Below the pieces are notes generated by a model. It was not told the DNA's origin. It made no database searches and saw only the letters and a program-made list of their open reading frames with translations. A stretch of DNA of 64,000 nt from Deltaproteobacteria bacterium (GTDB lineage: Bacteria > Desulfobacterota > Desulfobacteria > Desulfobacterales > Desulfatirhabdiaceae). Both the position numbers and the translations under genes were made by a program. Of the stretch, positions 7,954 to 17,307 are shown piece by piece. Location: contig JACRBZ010000066.1 of the NCBI GenBank assembly GCA_016219185.1, positions 233,738 to 297,737 on the forward strand, written 5' to 3'. The first letter of the stretch is position 1. Every line of letters begins with the position of its first letter.

Positions 7954-8955
7954 ATGCCACGAAAAGCACGCATAGATGCGCCAGGCGCCTTGCATCACAT
8001 TATCGTGAGGGGAATTGAGCGCCGAAAGATATTTTTTGATGACACGGATCTGGATCATTTTCTGGACCGTTTATCCGCGGTCTTGGATGATACCCAGACC
8101 GCATGTTTTGCCTGGGCCCTGATTCCAAATCATTTTCATCTGCTTCTCAGAACCGGAAACGCAGCAATTTCGCGGGTTATGCAGCGTATTCTGACCGGTT
8201 ACGCCATTACATTCAACAGGCGGCATCACCGGCATGGGCATCTGTTCCAAAATCGTTACAAATCGATTCTATGCCAGGAGGATGCCTACCTGCTGGAACT
8301 GGTTCGATACATTCATTTGAACCCCTTGAGGGCCAATATCGTCCGGAATTTAAAAGAACTGCAGGCGTATCCGTATTCCGGTCACAGCGCTTTTTTCAAG
8401 AAAAAATATCGTCCCTGGCAGGATACAGATTATGTACTGAAAAGGTTTAATCCGAGCGTTTTGGTTGCCCGGCGGCGATATCGGGAATTTGTGGAGAAGG
8501 GCATGGATCAGGGGCGGCGGGATGAACTTGTCGGAGGTGGTTTGATTCGGAGTTCGGGCGGCTGGGCTGCTGTGAAGGCGCTGCAAAAGGCCGGTATTTT
8601 TCAAAAAAATGATGAGAGAATCTTGGGAGACGGTGAATTTGTTGAAAAGGTTTTATCATTTGCGAACGAGAAGATGGAACGATCCTATCGCTTGCAGGTG
8701 CAAGGGGTGGATTTCCAGGTGGCCATTCGAAGGGCTGGGGAACTGACAGGGATTGATCCGGATGCCATCTTATCAAGAGATCGCGGGCGGCGAACGGTAC
8801 AGGCGCGAAGTCTGGCATGCTATTGGGCTGCCGAAGATCTCGGGTTAAAACAGCCGGAAATAGGTTTAAAACTGGGGATGACTCAGGCTGCGGTGAGCCT
8901 GGCAATCAAGCGCGGCAAGCTATTGGCTGCCGAAAATAATATGTCTCTGGAATAA
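7954..8955 (+). CDS. REP-associated tyrosine (Y1/HUH) transposase with DnaA-like C-terminus
   Basis: 333 aa. A single-strand DNA nickase/transposase of the IS200-like Y1 family. The HUH motif is H60-F61-H62 in PNHFHLLL, and the likely catalytic tyrosine is Y119 in VRYIHLNPLRA. The C-terminal ~70 residues (about 260-325), containing SRDRGRRTVQARSLACYW and PEIGLKLGMTQAAVS, resemble the helix-turn-helix DNA-binding domain IV of DnaA. This tail, absent from short RAYTs, probably binds the element ends. The gene appears intact. There are no neighbouring passenger genes. Confidence 0.88.
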   Translation: MPRKARIDAPGALHHIIVRGIERRKIFFDDTDLDHFLDRLSAVLDDTQTACFAWALIPNHFHLLLRTGNAAISRVMQRILTGYAITFNRRHHRHGHLFQNRYKSILCQEDAYLLELVRYIHLNPLRANIVRNLKELQAYPYSGHSAFFKKKYRPWQDTDYVLKRFNPSVLVARRRYREFVEKGMDQGRRDELVGGGLIRSSGGWAAVKALQKAGIFQKNDERILGDGEFVEKVLSFANEKMERSYRLQVQGVDFQVAIRRAGELTGIDPDAILSRDRGRRTVQARSLACYWAAEDLGLKQPEIGLKLGMTQAAVSLAIKRGKLLAAENNMSLE

Positions 8956-8966
8956 TAAATTATATA

Positions 8967-8980
8967 TTTATGTACGTCCC
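8967..8980 (-). repeat. right inverted repeat of RAYT element
   Basis: TTTATGTACGTCCC, exact inverse of 7897-7910, immediately before the GalT-like gene. Confidence 0.7.
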
Positions 8981-8990
8981 ATGGAGAGTT

Positions 8991-10006
8991 ATGAAATTCA
9001 AGGCGATTAAAAAAGAAACCGTCATGCTCCAGAAGAATATGGCCGAGAGCCGAATCCCGAGTGAAATCCGCATCGACCCCCTGACCGGCCGAACCGCCAG
9101 AATCTGCCATTTCATGAAGCTTCAATGGCAGAAGCCCGATTTCGATGCCCTTGTCGCGGGAACCGATGCCTGGTGCCCGTTCTGCGCGGACAGGGTGTTG
9201 GATGTGACGCCTTGTTTTCCCGCAGATCTTATTCCCGAAGGCCGCATGCAAAAAGACGACATGGTGATCTTCCCGAACATCGCTCCCTACGACAGCATCG
9301 GAGCCGTGGCAACGTTCGGCTCTCGTCACTTTATTCCCATGACGGCGTTCGAGCCGGGACACATGGCTTCCGCATTCGGTTTCGCGCAGGACTTTTTCAA
9401 GCGCGTCGAAAGCACCGGCCATCCGGAATCCGTGTACCACATCATCAACTGGAACTACATGCCGCCGGCTGGAAGCTCTCTTATACATCCCCACCTGCAG
9501 GTCTTTTCCACATCCTCCGCGCCCAACCTCATGCGACAGGAACTGGAAGCCTCAAAGAATTATCAGGACAGCCGCGGCTCCAACTTCTGGGAGGATCTGG
9601 TGGATGCCGAGAAGAAATCGAACAAACGGTATCTGGGCAAGATCGGCCGTACGCATTGGATGACCGCTTTTGCTCCCATGGGCGTTGCCGGAGCGTGCTG
9701 GCTGTTCTGGAAGATGTCCGGTGTACGCTGGATCTCAGCGGGCAGGATTTTCTGGACATCGCCTCCGGTCTTGCAAAAATCATTACCGAATACGACAAGA
9801 TAGGGATCTATAGCTTCAATATGAATTTTTTCACCGGGGCAAAAACCGATGGTCATTTCCGTTTTCACCTGATGTTCTCGCCCCGTACCTTCTTCAACCA
9901 GAAACTGGGAACACCGGACGTCGGGGCCCTGCGCAACCTTTTCAATGAAACCGTGTGCATGGCCTATCCGGAGGAGATCAATGAATTATTGAAGCAAGGT
10001 TTTTAG
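8991..10006 (+). pseudogene. galactose-1-phosphate uridylyltransferase-like protein, frameshifted
   Basis: About 339 residues if joined. The first frame (8991 to ~9691) has a zinc-type CxxC (C62, C65) and the HIT-superfamily active-site motif HPHLQ (166-170, cf. GalT HPHGQ), preceded by the conserved NWN. The second frame (~9692-10006) supplies the C-terminal strand residues ending ...EEINELLKQGF. One base is missing near 9691 (GGAG-CGTG); inserting one would read AGDVLAVLED. The start ATG at 8991 has GGAGAG close upstream; a longer start at 8970 would overlap the transposon repeat. The enzyme would transfer nucleotidyl groups to sugar-1-phosphates. It may be a real mutation or a sequencing error. 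Confidence 0.7.
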
Positions 10007-10026
10007 AACCCCGACAGGAACCCCTT

Positions 10027-11259
10027 ATGCCGATAGAACTCGACAATCTGAAAGAATCAAACGAATTCTTGAATCTGATTCTGGAAAACATAGACTCCGC
10101 CATCCTCATCGCGGACGAGAATATGCGGATCCATCAATTCAATAAAAGCTTTCTCAGTCTCTTCGACCGGGCCGCGGATCGTGTTTTGGAAAGTTCTTTC
10201 GGCCTGGTATCCGGATGCGTGAATGCGGTGAAAGAAAACAAGCCTTGCGGCGGCACATCCATGTGTCAGTTTTGCGTTTTGAGAAAAACACTGCTCCAAA
10301 CCCTGGTGGAAGATTACCCCGTCGATCGCAAGTCCCTGGAGCGAGTCTTCTACATCAAAGGTAAGCCGGTTTTAAAATATCTGGAGGTGACTTCAAGGCT
10401 CATCCGGTTTCAAGGACAAAAAATGATACTTGTGATCATTTACGATGTCTCGCAGATCGAGGAGCAGAAAAGAAAGCTTGAAAAACAGCAGCAACAAATC
10501 AACCATGAACTTGAAACAGCCGGCGAGATCCAGAAAAGCCTCCTCCCGGACAGAGATCTGGAAATCGACAACATCATGATTGCCTGGAGATTTGAACCCA
10601 GCGGCCATGTGGGCGGTGATATTTTTCAAATTCATAAAATCAATGAAGAACAAATCGGTATTTATATGCTGGACGTTTGCGGGCATGGCGTATCGGCAGC
10701 TCTTGTCGCCGTAACGATCTCGCAATATCTGATGAGCCTGCACAACTATATGCGGCTGACCGGTAAATTATTCAGCCCCGAGGCCGTCATGATCCGTCTG
10801 GATAAAGAATTTCCGATGGAAAGATTCGATTGTTTTTTCTCGATAGCCTATACAACGTTAAATATTGAAACCGGCCGGTTCGTCTATAGCAACGCCGGCC
10901 ATATGCCGCCTTTGATACTAAGATCCACGGGCCATCTGGAAATACTGGAGAACCATGGCACGGCCATCGGCATCGGATTCGGCGCTGTTTTCGGCCAGGA
11001 AGAAAAGCGGTTGAATGCCGGAGACAGGCTGATTCTTTATACGGATGGCCTGATAGAAAACTTCGGGACGGATGGTGAACGTGAAGGCAAGGACAGGTTT
11101 CACGCATGCATGGAGAATTTCCACCATCTGTCGTCCAAAGACCTGGTTGACAGGGTGTTTGAAGATGCCGACAGGCAAAGAGGCGGATCTTTGCCTTCAG
11201 ACGACATGAGCCTGATCGCCGTTGAATTTACAAAAAAAATAGATTGTGAAGGAATTTGA
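10027..11259 (+). CDS. PAS-domain PP2C/SpoIIE-type phosphatase
   Basis: 410 aa, cytoplasmic. The N-terminal PAS domain (about 10-145) carries an unusual cysteine set, C64, C74, C80 and C83 (in GCVNAV and CQFC), suggesting metal or Fe-S binding or redox sensing. A short coiled coil (about 150-175) leads to a PP2C-type serine phosphatase domain with metal-binding Asp residues in GGDIF, DVCGHG and DDMSL. Such RsbU-like proteins dephosphorylate anti-sigma antagonists, but no antagonist or anti-sigma gene is nearby. It starts 20 bases after the GalT-like gene (RBS AGGAAC) and 52 bases before the glycyl radical activase, so it may be co-transcribed with that operon. Confidence 0.85.
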   Translation: MPIELDNLKESNEFLNLILENIDSAILIADENMRIHQFNKSFLSLFDRAADRVLESSFGLVSGCVNAVKENKPCGGTSMCQFCVLRKTLLQTLVEDYPVDRKSLERVFYIKGKPVLKYLEVTSRLIRFQGQKMILVIIYDVSQIEEQKRKLEKQQQQINHELETAGEIQKSLLPDRDLEIDNIMIAWRFEPSGHVGGDIFQIHKINEEQIGIYMLDVCGHGVSAALVAVTISQYLMSLHNYMRLTGKLFSPEAVMIRLDKEFPMERFDCFFSIAYTTLNIETGRFVYSNAGHMPPLILRSTGHLEILENHGTAIGIGFGAVFGQEEKRLNAGDRLILYTDGLIENFGTDGEREGKDRFHACMENFHHLSSKDLVDRVFEDADRQRGGSLPSDDMSLIAVEFTKKIDCEGI

Positions 11260-11311
11260 TAAAGCAATTAAATAGTATGAATTCCCCAAAAGCATATATT
11301 CCAGAATTTCC

Positions 11312-12232
11312 ATGAAAGATTTAATGCAGCATAAAAAAGACGCTCTGATTTTCAATATCCAGCGGTTCTGCCTGCATGACGGGCCGGGAATCCGCACCAC
11401 CCTGTTTTTTAAGGGCTGTCCGCTACGCTGCGCCTGGTGTCAGAATCCCGAATCCATCAGTCCTGAAGCCGAAATGGCATTTATTGCGGAACGATGTAAG
11501 GGATGTTTTCAGTGCGCCGAGGCGTGCGGTAATGCCGCCATCCTCCGGTCCAAAGAAATGCGCATCGATTATGGACGATGCACCGTGTGCGGCCGGTGCG
11601 CCGACGTCTGCCCGGCCGAGAGCCTGACCCTTGTGGGCAGGCGCTGGCCGGTGGATGCGCTGTTGGGCGAGGTTCTCAGGGATCTGGACTTCTTTCAGGA
11701 TTCCGGTGGTGGCATCACCCTGTCCGGGGGGGAGCCGCTACTGCAATGGCGATTTTTAGAGGATTTCCTGCCGCGGGTAAAACAGCAGGGTATCCATGTA
11801 ACCCTGGAAAGCAGCGGATATTTCGAGTGGGCTCACATCGAATCAATCCTGCCTTTTCTGGACCTGATCTATTTCGATTTAAAGCATATGGATACAAAGA
11901 TCCATCGCCACTATACGGGTGCGGGCAACCGCCGGATTCTGGATAATTTTTCTCGTCTTTCAAGTGCTTTAACCCTTCTTGTGCCGCGCATGCCCATCGT
12001 TCCGGGGGTTAACGATTCAAAAGAAAATATCGGTGAGACTTCGCGTTTCCTGCTGCGCCATGGCCACCGCAGCATCCACGGCCTGCCGTATCATGGCCTG
12101 GGCGTGGAAAAGAATCGATGGATCAATAGTTCGTTGCAGCCGCTTCATCTTACTTCCATGGATGCCGATGCCTGCACGCCCATCAAACGGATGTTTGAGA
12201 AAGAGGGGATTCATGCCATCATCTATGACTGA
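11312..12232 (+). CDS. glycyl radical enzyme activase (radical SAM)
   Basis: 306 aa. It installs the glycyl radical on the downstream enzyme by hydrogen abstraction with a 5'-deoxyadenosyl radical. The radical SAM cluster is C36-x3-C40-x2-C43, with GGITLSGGEP as the SAM-binding motif. An inserted ferredoxin-like module has two further 4Fe-4S sets, C62/C65/C68/C72 and C90/C93/C96/C100. These are typical of activases for dehydratases, decarboxylases and lyases and are absent from plain PFL activase. It overlaps the enzyme gene start by 20 bases. RBS is weak. Strictly anaerobic function. Confidence 0.9.
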   Translation: MKDLMQHKKDALIFNIQRFCLHDGPGIRTTLFFKGCPLRCAWCQNPESISPEAEMAFIAERCKGCFQCAEACGNAAILRSKEMRIDYGRCTVCGRCADVCPAESLTLVGRRWPVDALLGEVLRDLDFFQDSGGGITLSGGEPLLQWRFLEDFLPRVKQQGIHVTLESSGYFEWAHIESILPFLDLIYFDLKHMDTKIHRHYTGAGNRRILDNFSRLSSALTLLVPRMPIVPGVNDSKENIGETSRFLLRHGHRSIHGLPYHGLGVEKNRWINSSLQPLHLTSMDADACTPIKRMFEKEGIHAIIYD

Positions 12233-14642
12233 AGACAAGGCTTTCGACAAGGAGAGAATCGCCAGATTGAAACAGGCCGTGCAGTCCGCCAGGCCGTCGG
12301 TGTGCGCCGAACGGGCCCTGATATGGACCGATTACCATCGAAAGGCAATCAACCGGCGCAAATCGCCGCACATCCGGATGGCTGAAGCGCTTTCCGATGT
12401 TCTCCTTAAAAAAACCATTGCCATATTCCCCGATGAATTCATTGTCGGCAATTACACTTCCAAACGCGTGGGCGGTTCCATTTACCCCGAACTTCACGGG
12501 GTTCCGGTCATGCTGGATCTGTTCCGGTTCTCCCGGCGAAAGACCAATCCGCTGGAGATTTCCGCTAAAGACCTGCGCCGGCTGCTCGGGATCATCCCCT
12601 TCTGGAGTCTGCGGTTCATGGCCTTAAAGGCCCATGCGTCTTTGTGGCGGAAAGTACGCTTTGTGGCCGACCAACTGCGGGCGCATGTTTACCTGATCAA
12701 TGAAAGCGGCGGGATTGCGCATCTGGCGCCGGATTACGAGAAACTGATCACAATGGGCACGGACGGGATTATCAGTGAAGCAAAAGCGCATCTTGTACAA
12801 ACCGCCCCGGGTTCGGAAGCCCGGCAGTTTTATCAAGCGGTGCTCATTATCGCGGACAGCCTTGCCGGTTTTGCGGATCGTTACGCGGCTCTCGGCAGGG
12901 ATATGGCCCGTCAGTGTCCGGATTCGGCCAGGAAAAGCGAGCTCGAAACCATAGCCGGAACATGCGAAACCTGTCTGCGTCGGGGCGCTGATTCGTTTCA
13001 GGGAGCCCTTCAGGCCGTTTTCCTTGCCCAGATCGCCCTGAATCTGGAAAGCCTGGACAACGGCATCTGTCCGGGACGCATGGATCAGTATCTGTGGCCT
13101 TTTTATCAGCAGGATGTGAAAGAGGGAAAACTGACGCGTGAAAAGGCCGGAACGCTGATCGCAGCCTTCTGTATCAAGTTGTCGGAAATCGTCCCCGTAT
13201 TTTCAAAGCACCTTACAAATTTCCACGGCGGCATGTTCAACGGCCAGGTGGTGACGGTGGGGGGTACGGATCATGCGGGCCGAGATGCCACCAATGACCT
13301 GAGCTTTCTGTTTCTCGAAGTAATGGATAAGCTTCGTATGCGTCAGCCCAATTTTCACGCAAGGATGCACGGGGGGACGGCGGATGACTTTTGCCATGCC
13401 GTTAATCGCATTCTTGCCGGGGGCGCCAATTCACCGGCCCTGTATAATGACGATATCATTGTCAAGACCATGGTCCGGCACGGCTATCGGACGGAAGATG
13501 CCCGGAATTATACCGCCGTTGGCTGCGTGGAGCCGGTGTGCCAGGGCAAAAGCTTTGCATCCACCGATGCGGCTCTGTTCAATACCCCCCTGGCGCTGGA
13601 ACTGGCGCTGAACCAGGGAAGACGTTTCGGATCCGTGGTTCGAACCGGGGCCGTGACCCCGCCGGTTTCCCGCATGCGGTCCATGAACGATGTCACGCGT
13701 GCCTTCGAGGCTCAGCTCCGGGTCCTTATGGGAAGGCTGATTGCCGATCTTCGGGCCGTGGAACAGGCCAATCGCCGGTATCATCCCACGCCCCTGACCA
13801 GCATGCTGCTGGATGGCTGTCTTTCATCCGGCCGGTGCGCCACTGCCGGCGGTGCGGCTTATAATTTTTCCGGAATTCAATGCGTGGGGCCGGTGGATGC
13901 CGGCGACGCCCTTTATGCCATCGAGCAGGCGGTTTTTACGGACAGGCGATATTCCCTTCCGGAGCTGGCGGGGCTCCTCGCGCGGGATATCGATGACCCC
14001 AGGGCTTACGCCTATCTGCGGGGCATCGATAAATTCGGCAATGACGTTCCCGCAGCCGACCAATGGACCCATTATGTGGTTGGCGCCTTTGTCGATAACC
14101 TGAACGCTTTCGGCAACAACACCCGGGGCGGTCCCTACACCGCGGGGCTGTATTCGGTGACCGCCCACAATTATTTCGGCGGGGTGACCGGTGCCCTGCC
14201 TCACGGCCGGCGAAAAGGGCAGGCCTTTGCATCGGGGATCTCCCCTTTGAACGGCATGGATCGCAACGGTCCCACGGCGCTTCTGAACTCCGTAAACCGG
14301 CTGGATTTTTGCCGGATCGCAAATGGCGCCAATTTCAACCTGAAGTTTGATCCCCACACGCTTCGGGGGGATGCCGGCATCCTTGCACTGGGCACGCTGA
14401 TCAAAACCTATTTTCGTCGGGGCGGCATGCAGGTGCAGGTCAATGTCCTGGACCCGGCCGTATTGATGGCGGCTCGCGACAATCCGGATCTTTACCCCCA
14501 CCTGCTCGTTCGGGTGTCCGGTTATTCGGCGTATTTCAATGATCTGTCTCCCGACATGAAAGCGGAGATCATTCAAAGGAGTACCCAGCGGCCGGTGCCG
14601 GATCGAAATTGTTGCCGCCATACTTTAAAGGAAAAAGAATGA
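12213..14642 (+). CDS. glycyl radical enzyme, unknown substrate
   Basis: 809 aa, PFL-like fold. The thiyl cysteine is C438 in GCVEP, with the general-base glutamate E440, as in choline lyase, glycerol dehydratase and hydroxyproline dehydratase. The radical glycine is G770 in RVSGYSAYF. The ATG at 12213 follows GAGGGG by 4 bases and is preferred over any upstream frame start. The region after the cysteine (QGKSF..TDAALFNT) is closer to the dehydratase branch than to PFL, but I cannot place it in a characterised class. A basic tail of ~30 residues follows the radical domain. It overlaps the activase upstream and the peptide-binding gene downstream (4 bases), so it belongs to a peptide-uptake operon. 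Confidence 0.9.
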   Translation: MPSSMTEDKAFDKERIARLKQAVQSARPSVCAERALIWTDYHRKAINRRKSPHIRMAEALSDVLLKKTIAIFPDEFIVGNYTSKRVGGSIYPELHGVPVMLDLFRFSRRKTNPLEISAKDLRRLLGIIPFWSLRFMALKAHASLWRKVRFVADQLRAHVYLINESGGIAHLAPDYEKLITMGTDGIISEAKAHLVQTAPGSEARQFYQAVLIIADSLAGFADRYAALGRDMARQCPDSARKSELETIAGTCETCLRRGADSFQGALQAVFLAQIALNLESLDNGICPGRMDQYLWPFYQQDVKEGKLTREKAGTLIAAFCIKLSEIVPVFSKHLTNFHGGMFNGQVVTVGGTDHAGRDATNDLSFLFLEVMDKLRMRQPNFHARMHGGTADDFCHAVNRILAGGANSPALYNDDIIVKTMVRHGYRTEDARNYTAVGCVEPVCQGKSFASTDAALFNTPLALELALNQGRRFGSVVRTGAVTPPVSRMRSMNDVTRAFEAQLRVLMGRLIADLRAVEQANRRYHPTPLTSMLLDGCLSSGRCATAGGAAYNFSGIQCVGPVDAGDALYAIEQAVFTDRRYSLPELAGLLARDIDDPRAYAYLRGIDKFGNDVPAADQWTHYVVGAFVDNLNAFGNNTRGGPYTAGLYSVTAHNYFGGVTGALPHGRRKGQAFASGISPLNGMDRNGPTALLNSVNRLDFCRIANGANFNLKFDPHTLRGDAGILALGTLIKTYFRRGGMQVQVNVLDPAVLMAARDNPDLYPHLLVRVSGYSAYFNDLSPDMKAEIIQRSTQRPVPDRNCCRHTLKEKE

Positions 14643-16219
14643 AGAAAACGATTTTGCTCACCCTGGTTCTTTCCGTGATTGCCGGAAACAGTCTGTTTGC
14701 GGCAACGCCCGGGGATACCCTGGTGATGGCATCGAAACTCGATGACATCATCACGCTGGATCCGGCGGAAGTCTTTGAATTTACCGGGGCTGAATTGACA
14801 GTCAACATGTATGATCGCTTGATCGGCTATGATGTGGAGGATGTGAGCAAAATCCATGGTGTCGTTGCTGAAAGCTGGGACGTTTCCGAAGACGGCAGGA
14901 CATTTTCCTTCAAGATCAGGGAGAACATGAAATTTGCGTCCGGCAACAAACTGACGGCGGATGATGTTGTTTTTTCACTTCAGCGGGTGATCAGGCTGAA
15001 CAAGTCCCCGGCCTTTCTGTTGACCCAGTTCGGATTCACGCCGGCCAACATGAACGAACGAATCGTTAAGTCAGGAGAGCATTCAGTCCGGCTGATTCTC
15101 GACAAACCCTATGCGCCGACGTTTTTCCTGTATTGCCTGACATCGACCCCGGGCTCCATCGTGGATAAACAGGAGGTATTAAAGCATGAGGAAAACAGCG
15201 ACATGGGATATGGCTGGCTGAAAACCCGTTCCGCCGGTTCAGGCCCTTTTGCGCTGACCGCATGGAAACCCTCCGAAATCCTCACCATGACCCGCAATGA
15301 GCATTATCACGGTAAAAAAATCGCCATGAAGCGCATCATCGTCCGGCACATCTCGGAGTCCGCCACCCAGAGACTTCTTCTTGAAAAAGGGGATGTCGAC
15401 ATGGCAAGGAATATCCTGCCGGACGATCTCAAAGGGCTTTCCGGGAATCCGGATATCCGGATCCGGAAAAAAGCCAAGGGCGCGATCTATTATCTGGGCC
15501 TGAACCAGAAAAATCAGTACCTGAAAATCCCCCAGGTCAGACAGGCCCTGAAATACCTCATTGATTACACGGGAATGGAATCCACCTTCCTGAGCGGTAA
15601 AGCCACGGTTCATCAGGCATTCCTTCCCAAGGGGTTCCTTGGCGCGCTGGAAGAGACGCCTTTTTCGCTGAATGTCGAAAAGGCAAAGGGCCTGCTTAAG
15701 GAAGCCGGGCTTGAAAAAGGCTTCACCGTGACCATGGATACGCGAAACACGGAGCCCTCAACGTCGATGGCCCTGGCCATTCAGGCGACATTTGCCCTTG
15801 CCAATATCAAACTGGAAATTATTCCGGGTGAAGGCAAGCAGGTCCTTACCAAATATCGTGAAAGAGCCCATGACATCTTCATCGGTCGCTGGGGGCCAGA
15901 TTATATGGATCCCCATACCAACGCGGACACCTTTGCCAGCAACCCGGATAATTCGGATGCCGGACAATCAAAAACCATGGCCTGGAGAAATGCCTGGGAT
16001 ATTCCCGAGATGACCCGGAAAGTCGATGCGGCGGTTCTGGAAAAAGATGCAAAAAAAAGGGCATGGATGTATATCGAGATTCAGCGGGAGCATCAGCAAA
16101 GCGCGCCTTTTGTCATCATGTTTCAGGAGATTGAAATTCTGGCAGAAAGATCCAATGTGAATGGTTTCATTCTGGGGCCCAGCTTCGACAGTAATTTTTA
16201 TCATTTTATCACGAAATAA
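14639..16219 (+). CDS. peptide ABC transporter substrate-binding protein (family 5)
   Basis: 526 aa periplasmic binding protein of the DppA/OppA type. The signal peptide is residues 1-21 (MKKTILLTLVLSVIAG..), with probable cleavage after SLFA. The start at 14639 overlaps the stop of the glycyl radical enzyme by 4 bases, with AAAGGA upstream, showing translational coupling. The C-terminal part contains GPDYMDPHTNADTF, typical of di/oligopeptide-binding proteins. Coupled to two permeases and two ATPases just downstream. The ligand is likely a short peptide, given the dipeptide epimerase at the operon end; nickel or opines remain possible in this family. Confidence 0.87.
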   Translation: MKKTILLTLVLSVIAGNSLFAATPGDTLVMASKLDDIITLDPAEVFEFTGAELTVNMYDRLIGYDVEDVSKIHGVVAESWDVSEDGRTFSFKIRENMKFASGNKLTADDVVFSLQRVIRLNKSPAFLLTQFGFTPANMNERIVKSGEHSVRLILDKPYAPTFFLYCLTSTPGSIVDKQEVLKHEENSDMGYGWLKTRSAGSGPFALTAWKPSEILTMTRNEHYHGKKIAMKRIIVRHISESATQRLLLEKGDVDMARNILPDDLKGLSGNPDIRIRKKAKGAIYYLGLNQKNQYLKIPQVRQALKYLIDYTGMESTFLSGKATVHQAFLPKGFLGALEETPFSLNVEKAKGLLKEAGLEKGFTVTMDTRNTEPSTSMALAIQATFALANIKLEIIPGEGKQVLTKYRERAHDIFIGRWGPDYMDPHTNADTFASNPDNSDAGQSKTMAWRNAWDIPEMTRKVDAAVLEKDAKKRAWMYIEIQREHQQSAPFVIMFQEIEILAERSNVNGFILGPSFDSNFYHFITK

Positions 16220-16247
16220 ACGGTACAACGTCCTTATAAACGAATCC

Positions 16248-17288
16248 ATGGAATTTATTTTAAATCACGGACAGTTTTCAAAAACCCTGAACCGGGCCGT
16301 CGGAATGGTTGCCATGGTTGCCATGACGTTTCTCGGGCTTCTCCTGGTGACGTTTCTGATCGGTCGGGTCGTGCCCATTGATCCGGTCCTGGCCGTGGTG
16401 GGGGACAAAGCCTCCGCAGAAGTCTATGAAAGGGTGCGTCTGGAGCTGGGGCTTCATCTGCCGCTGTGGCAACAGTTTTTTACCTATATCAAAGCAATAC
16501 TGGCCGGGGATTTAGGGGTTTCGGTACTCACCTCCAGGCCCGTGATCGAAGATATTGCGCGAATATTTCCGGCCACCCTGGAGCTTGCCGTGATCGCGAC
16601 CTTGATGGGTGTTTTTTTTGGGGTTCCCCTGGGGATCTTTTCCGCTGTAAAACGCGGAAGCCTGCTGGATCACCTCGCCCGTTTCACGGGTCTGTTCGGG
16701 TACTCCCTGCCGATTTTCTGGTTGGGGCTCATGGGACTCATGGTGTTTTATGCGCGCTTGAGTCTTCTGCCCGGGCCAGGCAGGGTGGATGTCTTTTATG
16801 AGAACATCGTCGATCCGGTGACCGGCTTCCTGCTGATCGACTGTATCCTTGCAAGGGAATGGGACGTCTTTCGCAATGCGCTGTCCCACATCATTTTGCC
16901 GGCATCCCTTCTGGGTTATTACAGCATGGCATACCTGAGCCGGATGACCCGTTCGTTCATGATCGAGCAATTACGTCAGGAATACATCCTGACCGCAAGG
17001 GTCAAGGGGATCGCTGAATGGCGGGTCATCTGGGGACATGCGCTGGGCAATTGCCGGATTCCCCTGATCACGGTCATTGCCTTGAGCTTCGGCAGCCTTC
17101 TTGAAGGCTCCGTCCTTACCGAAACCGTATTTTCATGGCCCGGACTCGGGCTGTATCTGACCAATTCTCTGTTGAATGCCGATATGAACGCCGTTCTCGG
17201 CAGCACCCTTGTCGTGGGTTTGATTTTTCTGGGGATTAATCTTTTCTCAGATTTTCTCTATGGATTTCTGGACCCAAGGGCCAGATAG
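16248..17288 (+). CDS. peptide ABC transporter permease (OppB/DppB-like)
   Basis: 346 aa with about six membrane helices. The long EAA loop contains REEYILTARVKG-like residues (QEYILTARVKG). It forms the channel with the OppC-like partner. The frame opens earlier, but the ATG at 16248 gives the usual DppB-like start just before the first helix, 28 bases after the binding-protein gene. A periplasmic loop of about 35 residues (DVFYENIVDPVTGFLLID) is present, as in many DppB proteins. Confidence 0.88.
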   Translation: MEFILNHGQFSKTLNRAVGMVAMVAMTFLGLLLVTFLIGRVVPIDPVLAVVGDKASAEVYERVRLELGLHLPLWQQFFTYIKAILAGDLGVSVLTSRPVIEDIARIFPATLELAVIATLMGVFFGVPLGIFSAVKRGSLLDHLARFTGLFGYSLPIFWLGLMGLMVFYARLSLLPGPGRVDVFYENIVDPVTGFLLIDCILAREWDVFRNALSHIILPASLLGYYSMAYLSRMTRSFMIEQLRQEYILTARVKGIAEWRVIWGHALGNCRIPLITVIALSFGSLLEGSVLTETVFSWPGLGLYLTNSLLNADMNAVLGSTLVVGLIFLGINLFSDFLYGFLDPRAR

Positions 17289-17307
17289 TTTTTTTTGAAT
17301 CGTGACC

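Larger units (their letters stand above)
7897..8980 (+). mobile_element. REP-type (RAYT) element with terminal inverted repeats
   Basis: A Y1 transposase gene is bracketed by exact 14-bp inverted repeats: GGGACGTACATAAA at 7897-7910 and its reverse complement at 8967-8980. Another two outer bases also match with one mismatch. The right repeat reaches to 11 bases from the next gene's start. The arrangement is typical of solitary REP-associated transposases flanked by their own recognition palindromes. Confidence 0.65.
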
